Assembly (NCBI GenBank): GCA_907164885.2
Contig: OU015501.1
Location: 26,751,083 to 26,815,082 of the forward strand
Source of the DNA: Dolomedes plantarius
Taxonomy: Eukaryota; Arthropoda; Arachnida; Araneae; Dolomedidae
DNA: 64,000 nt
Direction of reading: 5' to 3'
Positions 35,685 through 46,950 of this stretch are shown piece after piece; the stretch's first letter is position 1, and each line of letters starts with the position of its first letter. The notes under the pieces were generated by a model. It did not search any database. It was given only the letters and a program-made list of their open reading frames with translations, and had not been told where the DNA came from. Made by a program: the position numbers and the translations under genes.

Positions 35685-35687
<3 letters not shown>
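35429..35687 (+). repeat. 255-bp direct duplication, right copy
   Basis: Partner of 31867-32121, again followed by an (AT)n tract (35686-35741). Confidence 0.9.
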
Positions 35688-35741
<54 letters not shown>

Positions 35742-35745
<4 letters not shown>

Positions 35746-36250
35746 AGAACTTAAGTGGGAAAAAAGTGATTAACTTAAATTTAAAGGGGGCTTGGGAATT
35801 AAATTATATTTGTGGCGTAATTCGCCTCTAATTATTCGTATTTCAAGACGCGAATTGGGAAAGGGAAATTCCCCTTTTCTATATGTAATCTTGGCGCGCC
35901 TGTGGGTTTTGCGTGCGAGGAGGAAATCTTATATAATTCTCCTTGAAAGATGTCTGGTTTGGGCTCTGCGCATGTGCAGGGACAATTGGCGCGCGGAGCT
36001 GCCCGCGAATTTTTGCAAGAGCGCGGGAAAAAGTCAATGCTGATGGACGTATGCTTCTCCGCGTCTCTAAATGTAAAATGGCGCAAAATGAACGCACTGA
36101 GTTGGAGCTGTGGTTTACCTGAAAAGAAATAAATGGAACTGACATGAACTGATGCCTCCTCAATTATTGATTGGATTACTTCTTGCTACACCACCGATTA
36201 ACCATGACTGCCTTAGTTCGAAGATCACAGGGCATAGTCATACACACGAC

Positions 36251-36251
<1 letters not shown>
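35742..36251. mobile_element. Solo-LTR-like segment 1
   Basis: It runs from TGTCAGAACTTAAGTGGG, after an (AT)n tract, to CACACGACA before (TACA)n(TA)n. It holds a TATA-like CTTATATAATTC near 35929 and an AATAAA near 36128, as an LTR would. No partner LTR or internal domain is present. The right limit is uncertain, and it might be one unit with 36337-37031. Confidence 0.35.

Positions 36252-36336
<85 letters not shown>
36252..36336. repeat. (TACA)n(TA)n microsatellite
   Basis: Short TACA run then about 70 bases of TA between the two LTR-like segments. Confidence 0.95.
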
Positions 36337-36339
<3 letters not shown>

Positions 36340-37028
36340 CATGTCGCCGACATCGGCACTCCTCTCATTCGACACAGCCGGTGGAATTGATGAGTTTCCC
36401 ACATGTGTTGCAGGTACATCAAAAGGAACTCTAATGTGAAAAAGTCTCCAAATAACATTCTTTTCTTTTTCCCGCAGTCAACACGTATGTTGCAGATCAG
36501 CGACGGCATTCAATTTGCTAACAATGGAGTATGTCCCGGGCCAAATGGATTTCAGGTATTCTTCCAAAGGGTCGGCGCGGGCGGAAGTGACCCCCATCGG
36601 CCCCGGAAGTATAAAGTGTTCCAGCAATTTGTGGAGTCTTCTGGATTCTTCTGGAACAATTGGTCGAAGTATAAAAGGACTCCTCTTCTTTGTCTAGGGG
36701 ACTTAGCTCATCGACTTGCGGAGTGCGGTCGGGTTTGAGAAAGGCAGTGTGCCTACCTGTTCATTTTCGAGAATTACTCACGGGTTGCTCTGTGGCGACG
36801 GAAACCGTGAAACAACGAGTTTTGGCTTGGGAAGCCTCAAATGTGTTAACTAGATATTGGCTGCGAGAGCCCAGAAATATAATGTGATATGTCTGTGTGT
36901 AAATATAGTTTTGTGAATTTAATTGTAAATAAATCAATGTACATAAAGAAACACTGTCTCTGTTCTCGGATTATTTCCTTCAGTGGAATTTTCAACTAGG
37001 CAGTTCAGTTAGCTGTGGCCCCGCTGTT

Positions 37029-37031
<3 letters not shown>
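36337..37031 (+). mobile_element. Solo-LTR-like segment 2 (695 bp)
   Basis: It begins TGTCATGTCGCCGACATCGG and ends GCCCCGCTGTTACA, with TA-tract sequence on both sides that would hide any target duplication. It has a good TATA box (GTATAAAAGG at 36669-36678) and AATAAA at 36928-36933, about 100 bases before its end, the usual LTR order. No internal retrotransposon domain is present. Confidence 0.6.
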
Positions 37032-37060
<29 letters not shown>

Positions 37061-37063
<3 letters not shown>

Positions 37064-37855
37064 GTAACCCTCCTACAACACGGTAGATAGGATCCTAGAA
37101 AATGCCGTGTTGTGTGAAACCGTGTTATATGAGACCCAGAGACAGTTAAAAAAAGGGGGGTTACGTTCTGAAAAGTTATAAAAAACAAACTTTTTTTTTA
37201 AAATTCCATATAAGCAATTTAATTTTTGGTAAAATTATAAATGTATGTATAACGCAAAACGAAAAGAAACAAAAAATATTATTTTAATTTAATATATACG
37301 ACCTTAATTTAATAAATTTCTTCCTCATTTCTGCTCAGTACAATCAAACGAGAAGTTTTTTTGATTGAACGATATCACCTTCACTTTCAGAACCTTTTTC
37401 TTCATTTAGATATTTTTCACCTTCTATCCTCTTTAAAAAATCTGTAATTTTGGTTTATTTGCTGGTTCTTACAAGGTCATTGCATATTCACGGTATGGAG
37501 ATAGACAATTTTGTAGCTCCCTTTTGAATTTTCGGCTTCTTTTAGGGGAAGGGTCTGCATTCAGGAAAAATGATTCAAGATATTCAGCTAAGCTTAGGCC
37601 TTGTAATTTTATAGAGTTATAAATGAATAAATTATAATTTATTTATACATTTCCATATAAAGCCACTATAGTTCATTATTCCTTCTCGTCATTATTTTAA
37701 GGTAATTTAGATTTTAAATGTGTTAAACAAAAATCATGTTCTCTAGTGCTATAGAAGTACAGTGTTGTACAAAGGTTTTCGCAATTTTTTTATCGTGTAA
37801 GAACGAAACCGTGTTAAATGTTGTAGTGTTATACGAGGGTTCCCGCAATTTATCC
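37061..37855. mobile_element. Tigger-like non-autonomous element, fuller copy
   Basis: The left end is CAGGTAACCCTCCTACAACA, flanked by TA. The right end, complemented, reads GGGAACCCTCGTATAACAC. The motif AACCGTGTTATA also recurs near both ends. A partial copy is at 41653-42035. No open transposase frame is visible. Confidence 0.65.
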
Positions 37856-37857
37856 TA

Positions 37858-37868
37858 TATATATATAA

Positions 37869-37931
<63 letters not shown>
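37858..37931. repeat. (TA)n microsatellite
   Basis: About 70 bases of TA, flanked on both sides by AATTAAT. Confidence 0.95.
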
Positions 37932-37936
<5 letters not shown>

Positions 37937-37986
37937 TTCATCAGCCAGCAAGTTTTAACACTTAAAAATAGTTATAATTTAATCTA

Positions 37987-39376
37987 CACTGCTGGCCATT
38001 AAAGTTGCAACGCCATGAAGGAGGGATAATACACACGTCAAATTCGCATGAAAGGAAGATGATGGGATATGCAAATGATTAGCATTTAAGCACAATCGAG
38101 CGACGTAGGAGAAATGACATCTCAAATTCTATATAAAAGGAAAGTTACGCAGCTGGTTTCTCCTTCGGAAATCGCATTTGAATGTTGTTTGTTTGTGAGA
38201 AGATCGTGTTATGCCTCGTAGAAGAAGGAGAAATGGCTACCAGCACGTGTCAGAATTCGATAGAGGCAGGATCGTGGCCTATCGAGAGGGCGGTTTATCG
38301 TTCCGCGATATTGCTACTCGCATTGGTCGGAATCCAACAACTGACATGCGAATGTGGAATCGATGGGTCCAGGAGGGTCATACTGAACGCCATTCAGGAC
38401 ATCAACGGCCTCCCGCCTCTAACGCCCGAGAGGACAGACATGTTGTCAGGTTGGCCGTGCAGGATCATAGAGCCACATCAAGGACCTTGAGTCAGGAAAT
38501 GGGCATGTTTGCAGCACAATTATCCTTACGGACAGTGCGACGAAGTCTGGAGCAGCACCGACTGTCTGCACGGTGACCATTATTGCGGCTTCCCTTGACA
38601 CTGCAGCATAGAGACGCGCGGTGACAGTGGTGCACCCAACGACAAAACTAGATACAGAAGTGGCACCACGTTGTCTTTTCAGACGAGTCCCAGTTCTGCG
38701 TGCAGCATCATGATGGACGTATCCGTATCTGGAGGCACCAAGGAGAACGCACGTGGCCTGCTTGCATTCGATATCGTCATACGGTCTCTGCACTTGGTGT
38801 GATGGTATGGGAAGCCATTGGGTTCACGACAGGATCACCTCTTGTTTGTGTGGTCAGTAATCTGAACAGCCAGCGTTGCATTTCTCAGATCTTAAGACTG
38901 GTGGCTGTGTCCTATCTTCAAGACCTCGGAAACGTCATCTTTCAACAAGATAACGCAAGACCGCATGTTGCCCGTCGTGTCCTGACCTACCTCGACACAG
39001 AGGATGTTCGACTCTTGCCCTGGCCAGCACGTTCTCCAGATCTCTCACCCATTGATAACATCTGGTTATGGGTTGCTGAGAGACTCGGCCACCACCGATC
39101 TCCAGCCACTATGATTGATGAAGTGTGGCCAAGACTTGAAGCAGCATGGAATGACTTGCCCGTATCTGTCATCCAAGCCAAGTTCGACTCGATGTTTAAC
39201 CGGGTTCGAGCCGTTTTAGCTGCCACAGGCCGCCGGGCCACATTGCCCTGGTTGCCCCAGCCAAGTTACGCCCCTGCACCTCACTCCGATGGCGTATATA
39301 CTTTGAAACCAAACTGTTCTATTTATATGAATTAATTCCTTTATTCAAGTTCAAAACAGTTATTTTTCCGGAAGTG
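37987..39376 (+). mobile_element. Tc1-type transposon
   Basis: 1,390 bp flanked by TA (37985-37986 and 39377-39378). The ends begin CACTGCTGGCCATTAAAG and (complement) CACTTCCGGAAAAATAAC, an imperfect inverted repeat. One transposase frame fills most of it. Confidence 0.85.
38211..39335 (+). pseudogene. Tc1 transposase with three stop codons, DD34D
   Basis: One frame of about 375 codons from ATG to TAA, with no frameshift seen but three internal stops between 38574 and 38652. The first two (TGA) are explained by single C-to-T changes of CGA and the third (TAG) by one G-to-A change of TGG. The N-terminal part is a paired-like HTH (FDRGRIVAYREGGLSFRDIA). The catalytic domain shows VVFSDESQF, VIFQQDNARPH and SPDLSPIDNIW. 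From the second aspartate to the last acidic residue there are 34 residues, as in Tc1, but the last is aspartate rather than the usual glutamate. It is recently dead. Confidence 0.9.
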
Positions 39377-40144
39377 TATTTAAAAGGAATTAGTCTACGA
39401 TTTTACATGATTGAAGAATCCTTTCTTCAAAAATTCTGGGAGACGCCGAAATTCGTAGAAATACACAAATATAAGAAAATATTTAGCATACTTTTTATGA
39501 ACTGCTGAATTTGAGGTAATGAGAAATAAATTTTGAATGCATATTTCAAAACATTGTTGTAGCTCTAAGAATTCTACACACAGTACTTGTATTTGTAACA
39601 GCAGCTAAGCACAGTTTTTTAACCCCAAATTAAAAAAAAATATTTACGAACAGCAACCCAAGAGCAGTTGAATGATCTAGCAATAATCTCTGCAGAAAAG
39701 ACAGTATCTATAACAATAAATTATAGAGGATAAATATCTACTCGATACCTTGTTAATTATATCATACTTGAATTTCAATGTAACTGTACATTTAACAACG
39801 TTTCCTTAAATTTAAATACCAGTGGCCAATACTTACAAGGATTTTGTGCAGAACAAGAAAATTGTAAAATACACCATCTTAAATAGCCTTTAATCATACA
39901 ATATGTTGCAATAAATACTCAAAGAATTATGTAGTAATTATTTTTATTACATAACAAATTATATTGAAATTCATTTACTTTTTCTGCTATTTTAAAGTTT
40001 TTTTCAGTAAATATAATTTAATAGATGTTTTTAAAAAAAATTCCGTTATTCTATTAAGCAGACTATTTCTTATAATGATACATTCATTACTTAGAGAATT
40101 TTTATAAAATTTTGAAACGGTGCCGTTTTTGAAACATGCCTCAG
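39377..40144. other. Intergenic, no gene recognised
   Basis: AT-rich, no motif or repeat identified. Confidence 0.5.
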
Positions 40145-40149
40145 GCGCC

Positions 40150-40415
40150 ACGATGGATCGGCCCAGCTCTGGCTGAACTGTTAGCGCTTTGGTATCCGAA
40201 CGGAGGGAGCTCATTTCGAATCCCGACAAGCTTCACTGAATGCATTCGTGTCTACGTTGGGCATGGACATGTTAATTCCGTAGGTCGGAAAATTCGTCTA
40301 TGACGTAAGTGGGTGGGGGAAGGTACCAACCCGAGGGTGCACGGTCAAATTGAGGTCACACCATGGAGCAAAGTTGACTCGACTTTATGGTGCTCCCAAA
40401 TAAAAAGTGGCCAAC
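40150..40415 (+). repeat. tRNA-derived SINE, copy C
   Basis: The head has CGGCCCAGCTCTGGCTGAAC (A-box region) and a B-box-like TTCGAATCCCGAC, then GGCATGGACATGTTAATTCC. The tail has AAAAAGTGGCCAAC. It shares GCATGGACAT and the tail with the SINE split at 22564/24382. Confidence 0.7.
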
Positions 40416-40696
40416 AAATTATTGCGGTTAATAGTGCAGATGTCTCCGGACAAGTACCTATTAGTTAGCAACTACTAGTAGACAAATAATTGAAAATCTT
40501 TCATTTCTGTGAAAGATTAAAATGCTGATGGCATAAGCCGAGACTCGTGTCTTAATTTTGCATAATCACAAAGTATGTTGAATAGATTTCAATGAAAAAA
40601 TGTACCTCATAATTAAAAGGAATTGAAAGTTTTATTATACGTAATGAATAAATAAATATAAAATAAAAATTACATGCTTGATATAACATTTAGGGC

Positions 40697-40720
40697 CTGT
40701 TCACATAGGAGTCCGTTGCG
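40697..40720 (+). repeat. Terminal inverted repeat, left arm
   Basis: CTGTTCACATAGGAGTCCGT pairs with the complement of 46839-46862, with one mismatch in 24. The preceding TTAGGGC resembles PIF/Harbinger ends, but no matching 3-bp target duplication is clear. Confidence 0.55.
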
Positions 40721-41605
40721 GAGCGTTAAAGTATTAAAATATATTTAAGGGGGCGCTGGACTGAGCCTCCGATGTTTCGAAGCCAATGTTAAGTCAATGG
40801 GGAAGTTCTTAACAAATTGCAAATTCGCATTTAAATATTTTGAGAAAATTTTTTCTGCATAAGATACCTCACGACTTAACAATTCGTGTTTGTTTATCAA
40901 TTTTTGGTTTTCTCTTAAAATTTAATTTTAAATGACTGTCAAATTTCTGAACTGAAAAAATAAGCGGTACTTTTGCTTTAAACTCTTTATAAGTTCTCGA
41001 GATCAAATAGTAATACAATATGAAATAATGCGCGGGATTCCTGAATCTTATGGCTTTTCAAAGATACTTTTTTCTTAATTTTACGTAAATTAGGGTAAGA
41101 GTAATTTGTCGGTAAAAATGGGGAAATTTTGTAAAAATCGGAACATTTCTCCAAAAACCACGCCTCCCGCCGGCAGTGAGGTTCAGGGAGGGGAAAGAAT
41201 TCAGGGGGACCCCCGGGCGGTAAAACACAAGGGTTGGGGGGACGGTGATTTATGGATAGTGAGTTGCCTGGCGAAAAGAGCACAAACGTTTGCTATGTGC
41301 CTTTTCAGCTGACGGGTAAAGATTTTAGAACTACAGTAAAACTTGATTCCTAGCTGGTATATGTATATTGATCACTGGCTAAATTTTGGCTATCATTTTC
41401 ATCATGTTTCGTATATATATATACATGTATATATATTTGAGTTAATTTTTGTCGTTATGTAAATAGTTTGTATAAATATCATTTTAGTATGTGTAAATAT
41501 TTATAAAAGTAAATATGTATAAATGTAAATATTATGTATACATATGAAATGTATTATGGAATGTAAAATTATAACAAATGTTAATAATTTTAACTGCCCT
41601 GACCA

Positions 41606-41607
<2 letters not shown>

Positions 41608-41643
<36 letters not shown>
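41608..41643. repeat. (TA)n microsatellite
   Basis: A TA tract next to the left end of the partial Tigger-like copy. Confidence 0.95.
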
Positions 41644-41650
<7 letters not shown>

Positions 41651-41652
41651 CA

Positions 41653-42035
41653 GGTAGCCCTCCTATAACACGGTACATAGGTTCCTAGAAACTGCCGTGT
41701 TGTATGAAACCGTGTTATATGAGACCAAGATACAGTTAAAAAACGGGGGGTTAAGTTCTGAAAACTTATTAAAAAGTAAATTTTTTTAAAATTCCATATA
41801 AGCAACTTTAATTTTTATTAAAACTATAAAAGTATGCATAACACAAAACGAAAAGAAACAAGTAAATATTATTTTCATTTAATACGACCTTAATTAAATA
41901 AATTTCTTACTCATCACTGCTCAGTACAATCAAACGAGAACATTTTTTCGGTTGAACGATATCGCCTTCTCTTTCAGAACCTTTTTCTTCATTTAGATTT
42001 TTTGTACAATATATCCTGATTAAAAAATCTGTAGA
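41653..42035. mobile_element. Tigger-like non-autonomous element, truncated copy
   Basis: It starts CAGGTAGCCCTCCTATAACA and follows 37061-37445 closely (AACCGTGTTATATGAGACC; ACGAAAAGAAACAA), then stops before the right half. Confidence 0.8.
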
Positions 42036-42117
42036 TATAGATACATATATATAATCTTGCCTGCACCTCTATTCGACGGCCACTTTTTTTTTTAACCATG
42101 AGTGGCCCGCCATAGAG

Positions 42118-42493
42118 AAGTTTCACTATATGTGTGTGTGTGAGTGTTCGTTCCAGTATCACTCTGGAACGCTTGGAGTAATTTCAACCAAACTTGATAC
42201 ACATATCACTTACAATCTGGAAAGAAACACTTGGGGGGGAAGACACCCCTAGCATCCCAAGGGGGGCAGGGGGCACATGTAAAAATAATCCAAAACGACT
42301 GATATTAGTGTCGAATCCATAGTTTTCGGGGTCGCTGAGATTAATAGTGACACTCCCGATTCCGTCTAAGTGCAAGTTAAGCCCCCCATCAGCATTGGGG
42401 GGAAGGGGGGGAAGAAGAGGTGAATATAAAATGTCCAAAATGACTGATATTAGTGTCGAATCCAAAGTTTTCGGGGTCGCTGAGATTAACAGT
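42118..42493. repeat. Minisatellite repeat locus 2
   Basis: Same lead-in (CCAGTATCACTCTGGAACGC; CAACCAAACTTGATACAC) and same CCATAGTTTTCGGGGTCGCTG unit as 34196-35165, but only about one and a half units before the (TA)n tract. Confidence 0.85.
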
Positions 42494-42517
42494 TATATAT
42501 GTATGTATATATGTATA

Positions 42518-42594
<77 letters not shown>

Positions 42595-42665
42595 GTATAT
42601 ATGTATATATATGTATATATATGTATGTATATATATATATGTGTATATATGTATATATATATATG
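42494..42665. repeat. (TATG)n/(TA)n microsatellite
   Basis: Mixed TATG and TA repeats before the GC-rich MITE. They produce long Tyr-Ile translations in several frames that are not genes. Confidence 0.95.
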
Positions 42666-42846
42666 CAGTGGCGCACCCAGGATTTTTTCTTGGGGGGGGG
42701 CCCGAGATGAATGGATAAAAATATTTATAATGCATGGGGGGGGGCCGAGATGAATGAATACAAATATTTATAATGCAAAATCAATATTTCTACTTCTTTG
42801 GGGGGGGGCCAGGGCCCCCTGGGCCCCCCCCCTGGGTGCGCCACTG
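42666..42846. mobile_element. GC-rich MITE with CAGTGGCG ends
   Basis: 181 bp bounded by CAGTGGCGCACCCAGG and its exact complement CCTGGGTGCGCCACTG, in TA repeats. A G-run unit (GGCCGAGATGAATG..TATTTATAATGCA) is tandemly duplicated inside. Superfamily uncertain. Confidence 0.8.
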
Positions 42847-42882
42847 TATATATGTATGTATATATATATGTATATATATATG

Positions 42883-42971
<89 letters not shown>
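42847..42971. repeat. (TA)n microsatellite
   Basis: TATG then a TA run, directly abutting the reverse-transcriptase frame. Confidence 0.95.
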
Positions 42972-42974
<3 letters not shown>

Positions 42975-43813
42975 AATTATTATTAAAATACCTTAAATTA
43001 ATCTATAAAAATATTACATCTGGTGTTTGTGGTATAATTGATAATAGCTATAGTCTAATTAGAAAACTACAAACATTAGATAACTGTAAATATATTGTAA
43101 CTTATGATTTTAAAGATCTATTTAATAATATTGATATAAATGATTTAAATAGAATAATCATAATGTTAGTACAAAATAATATTCAATACTTAAGCAACGA
43201 AATTAAACTAACTCGTTTCAATAGGCTCCTAGAATTAGTAACTAAACATAATTACATAGTTCATAATAATAGTATATACTTACAGTCCAAAGATGTACCA
43301 CAAGGTGGTAATGCTTCAAGTATGCTAGCTAATTTATACTTATATTATTTTGAAATTAATAATATAGAAAATAGCAATTACAATATATATAGATATATAG
43401 ATGATATAATAGTAATTAATAAAAGTGATAACCCTATAGACTTAAATTTTTACCCTCATAATTTGGAACTAATTAAAAGTAGCCATGATAATATTAATGT
43501 AAACTTTCTAGATATTAATATTAAATTAAGTACTCACAGTAAATTTACTTTTGACTTATACGACAAAAGATCTGATTATAATTTTAATATTGTTAAATTT
43601 CAAAATTATCTAACCTGTTTACATAAATCTGTTTTTAATAACATTATTGTAAATCAGTTAGTTCGTATAAATGGGCTATGTTCTAAAGACAATAGGATTA
43701 AGCATATTATAGACTTGAAAGCTGTGCTAACTCGTAATAATTACCCTGTAAGTCTATCCAAAAACATAATTGGTTGTTTTTGTTTTAATGAAGAGTTTGT
43801 TCTGTTGCATTAA
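42972..43813 (+). CDS. Reverse transcriptase, Penelope-like type, 5'-truncated
   Basis: About 280 uninterrupted codons with RT motifs in order: [16 protein letters not shown] (motif A), [20 protein letters not shown] (motif B), [11 protein letters not shown] (motif C, catalytic YIDD), then [11 protein letters not shown] and [13 protein letters not shown]. The FLD box after YIDD and the later basic region ([19 protein letters not shown]) resemble Penelope-like and related unclassified RTs rather than LINE or LTR types. No GIY-YIG nuclease follows. The frame runs without a stop into the (TA)n tract on its left, so the true N-terminus is missing. Codon use is very AT-rich. An RT of another cellular or viral-like group is possible. 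Confidence 0.65.
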
Positions 43814-44345
43814 CATGTTAAACATAACAATAGGTTAAAATAGAAATAATAACTACTAAAAATAAGAATAAAAATCATAAGTAAAATAAAATAATATTAA
43901 AATTAACTCAAAGTAGTAACAGTAATAACTAAATAATTAAAGGAATAATAGTCTTAAAATACGGTAACCTAATTAAGTCTGTAACTGAGAATCCACTACC
44001 TCAATGGTTGCAAGTTTTATGACGTCAGTCATCTTGCGGTTACAAGTTCTTAATTTCCACTCTGACTAGCGCCAGGCTTGGTGTTCTTTGGTTAAGTACT
44101 TATTCAAACTTAATTCATTTATTAATCAATTCTTCTGTTAATAATGGATTGTACGGTGTCTGAGTGTGTTTATTTAATAGATCATACTCATCAGAAACAA
44201 TCCATTGGTTTTTAGACAGTATTGACACCGCTGATGAAGAAATGCTGTCAAAAACCTTATTCATACTTTTATTTACATGATGTTTGTTCCTGGCTGCAAG
44301 TAGCTTTAGAGCTATTACTGGTTTTTTCTTTCATCTTATTCTTAT
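43814..44345 (+). mobile_element. 3' non-coding tail of the RT element
   Basis: From the RT stop to the next (TA)n tract. It contains a hairpin (TTGACA ... TGTCAA near 44222-44252) and the block GTTCCTGGCTGCAAGTAG (44285), which also ends a fragment at 20275-20355. A shared tail followed by (TA)n at two loci suggests that it is the true 3' end. Confidence 0.5.
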
Positions 44346-44348
44346 TTA

Positions 44349-44412
<64 letters not shown>
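44346..44412. repeat. (TA)n microsatellite
   Basis: TA tract between the RT element and the rosa-type mariner. Confidence 0.95.
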
Positions 44413-44414
<2 letters not shown>

Positions 44415-44418
<4 letters not shown>

Positions 44419-45718
44419 GGCTGTTCGCACAATTTTTAGACAATTTTGGTAAGCGGTAATAAAAAATCGTTTGCTGCAAAAGAAATAATTGCAATTGTAC
44501 TATGTTTTTAAAAGTCAAAATTATCGTCTGCGGCTTGAAAGTTTTGTTTTTATTCAAAATGACGTTTTTAACAAAGCAGTGGTTCGAAGGCTACATTTAT
44601 GCTCTTTCCGAAGAGAAATATGCATACTCCGTTATCCAAAAACGATGTGAGAGTCATGGTTTTGGGATATCTAAAGCGTCGATAGGTAATATCGTCAACA
44701 AGAAAGGAAAAAAACGTCAAATTGGAGCCTCAAGTGGGACAAAAATTCCAAACAAGTATCCAAGGATAAAACGGACATCTTCGACTATTGCAAAGGTACG
44801 TTGTTTAATGTTAAAAGAAAATCCCCCTAGTCAAAGGACAGTTCCAAAATCATTAAAATTCTCGGTGTCCACTGTAAACAAAATGATAAACGTTGATTTA
44901 AATCTTAAGAAAGCGAAAAAACGCAATGTGCATCGTCTTCTTCCAAATCATATCGTTGAATGCAGGACACGCTGCAGAATTCTATATGAGAAACACTTAT
45001 CCAAATAAAAATGGAAAACAATTGTCACAATAGATGAATCATGGGTGTATTTAAATGATTGCGACAAAAAATGAGCCTTTTATTATCATAAAAAGGGGAG
45101 AAAAAAATTTAAGTACATGGTTCAAAGAATCGAAAGAAAGTTTTTCTAAGGGATTCATGACTGTTGCTGGTTTTTCTTATAATGGAAAGTTAAAAATAAA
45201 GAGAGTGAAAAAAAATGTCAAGATTAACTCCAAATACTATCAGGACACATATTGTATCGCCAATTTTTCTGAATGAAATACCATCGCTTTACTCACAGTG
45301 CCATCAATCTGTGAGACTCCATCAGGAGAAAGCTAGCAGTCACAAATCAAAATCCACTGTAAATTTCCTAAAAGAAATGGAACAAAAAACTGGTATCAAG
45401 GCCATACCCTTCACTGATATCCCTACTAAATCTCCCGATGTATCACCTATGGATTTTTGTGCTTTCGGACTTTTAAAATCTGCATTATCCAAACGTCGTC
45501 CCAAAACCCTTACAGGACTCTGGACAGCTGTTCAGGAAGAATGGGATAGAATACCTCTTCTGACACTTCAAAAGGCATTATTATCCTGGAAATTGCGGTG
45601 TCGAAAGATAGTTCAGAATGAGGGATGTCAAATAGAACATTTAAAACACAAGAATTTTATGTAATTTAGTTTTGTGAATACAATATACATCGTCTAAAAA
45701 ATGTGTGAACAGCCTCTG
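44415..45718 (+). mobile_element. rosa-type mariner (DD41D)
   Basis: 1,304 bp flanked by TA on both sides. Near-perfect inverted ends: CAGAGGCTGTTCGCACAATT and (complement) CAGAGGCTGTTCACACATTT. One broken transposase fills it. It sits between (TA)n tracts. Confidence 0.9.
44559..45664 (+). pseudogene. rosa-type mariner transposase, broken
   Basis: Three frames are used in turn: HTH region (44559-45008), middle (45009-45276) and C-terminal (about 45215-45664). Motifs: IVTIDESWVYL (first aspartate), then RLHQEKASSHKSKSTVNF, where the second acidic residue is glutamate instead of aspartate, and SPDVSPMDFCAFG (third aspartate). 41 residues separate the second and third acidic positions, the DD41D spacing of the rosa group. 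Stops and at least two frameshifts inactivate it. Confidence 0.8.
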
Positions 45719-46838
<1,120 letters not shown>

Positions 46839-46862
46839 CGTAACGGACTCCTATGTGAACAG
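46839..46862 (-). repeat. Terminal inverted repeat, right arm
   Basis: Complement of the 40697-40720 arm. The 6.1 kb between holds several later insertions: the partial Tigger-like copy, minisatellite, MITE, RT element and rosa mariner. Confidence 0.55.
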
Positions 46863-46950
46863 AGGAGCCATTAGTTTAAGGAAGCGAGGATTTCAGATTG
46901 CCTGACTGCGCATGCGTGACATTTCAGATTACCTGACTGCGCATGCGTGT
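46863..46950 (+). repeat. Repeat end shared in inverted orientation with 59415-59500
   Basis: AGGAGCCATTAGTTTAAGG, GAAGCGAGGATTTCAGATTG and CCTGACTGCG recur, complemented, at 59415-59500. A 37-base unit (ATTTCAGATT-CCTGACTGCGCATGCGTG) is duplicated in this copy. Confidence 0.8.

Noticed and set aside
35792..36163. Several overlapping frames of 60-95 codons
   Set aside because: They overlap on both strands in an LTR-like, GC-richer segment with no motif or splice sites.
42347..42986. Long open frames of Tyr-Ile repeats on both strands
   Set aside because: They are translations of (TA)n and (TATG)n tracts. The same holds at 32091-32297, 36152-36439, 37736-37936, 44222-44557 and 45666-45899.
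44215..44260. Hammerhead ribozyme (CTGATGA ... GAAA) in the RT element tail
   Set aside because: CTGATGA and GAAA are present, but there is no room for stem II and stems I and III do not form. It is a simple hairpin instead.
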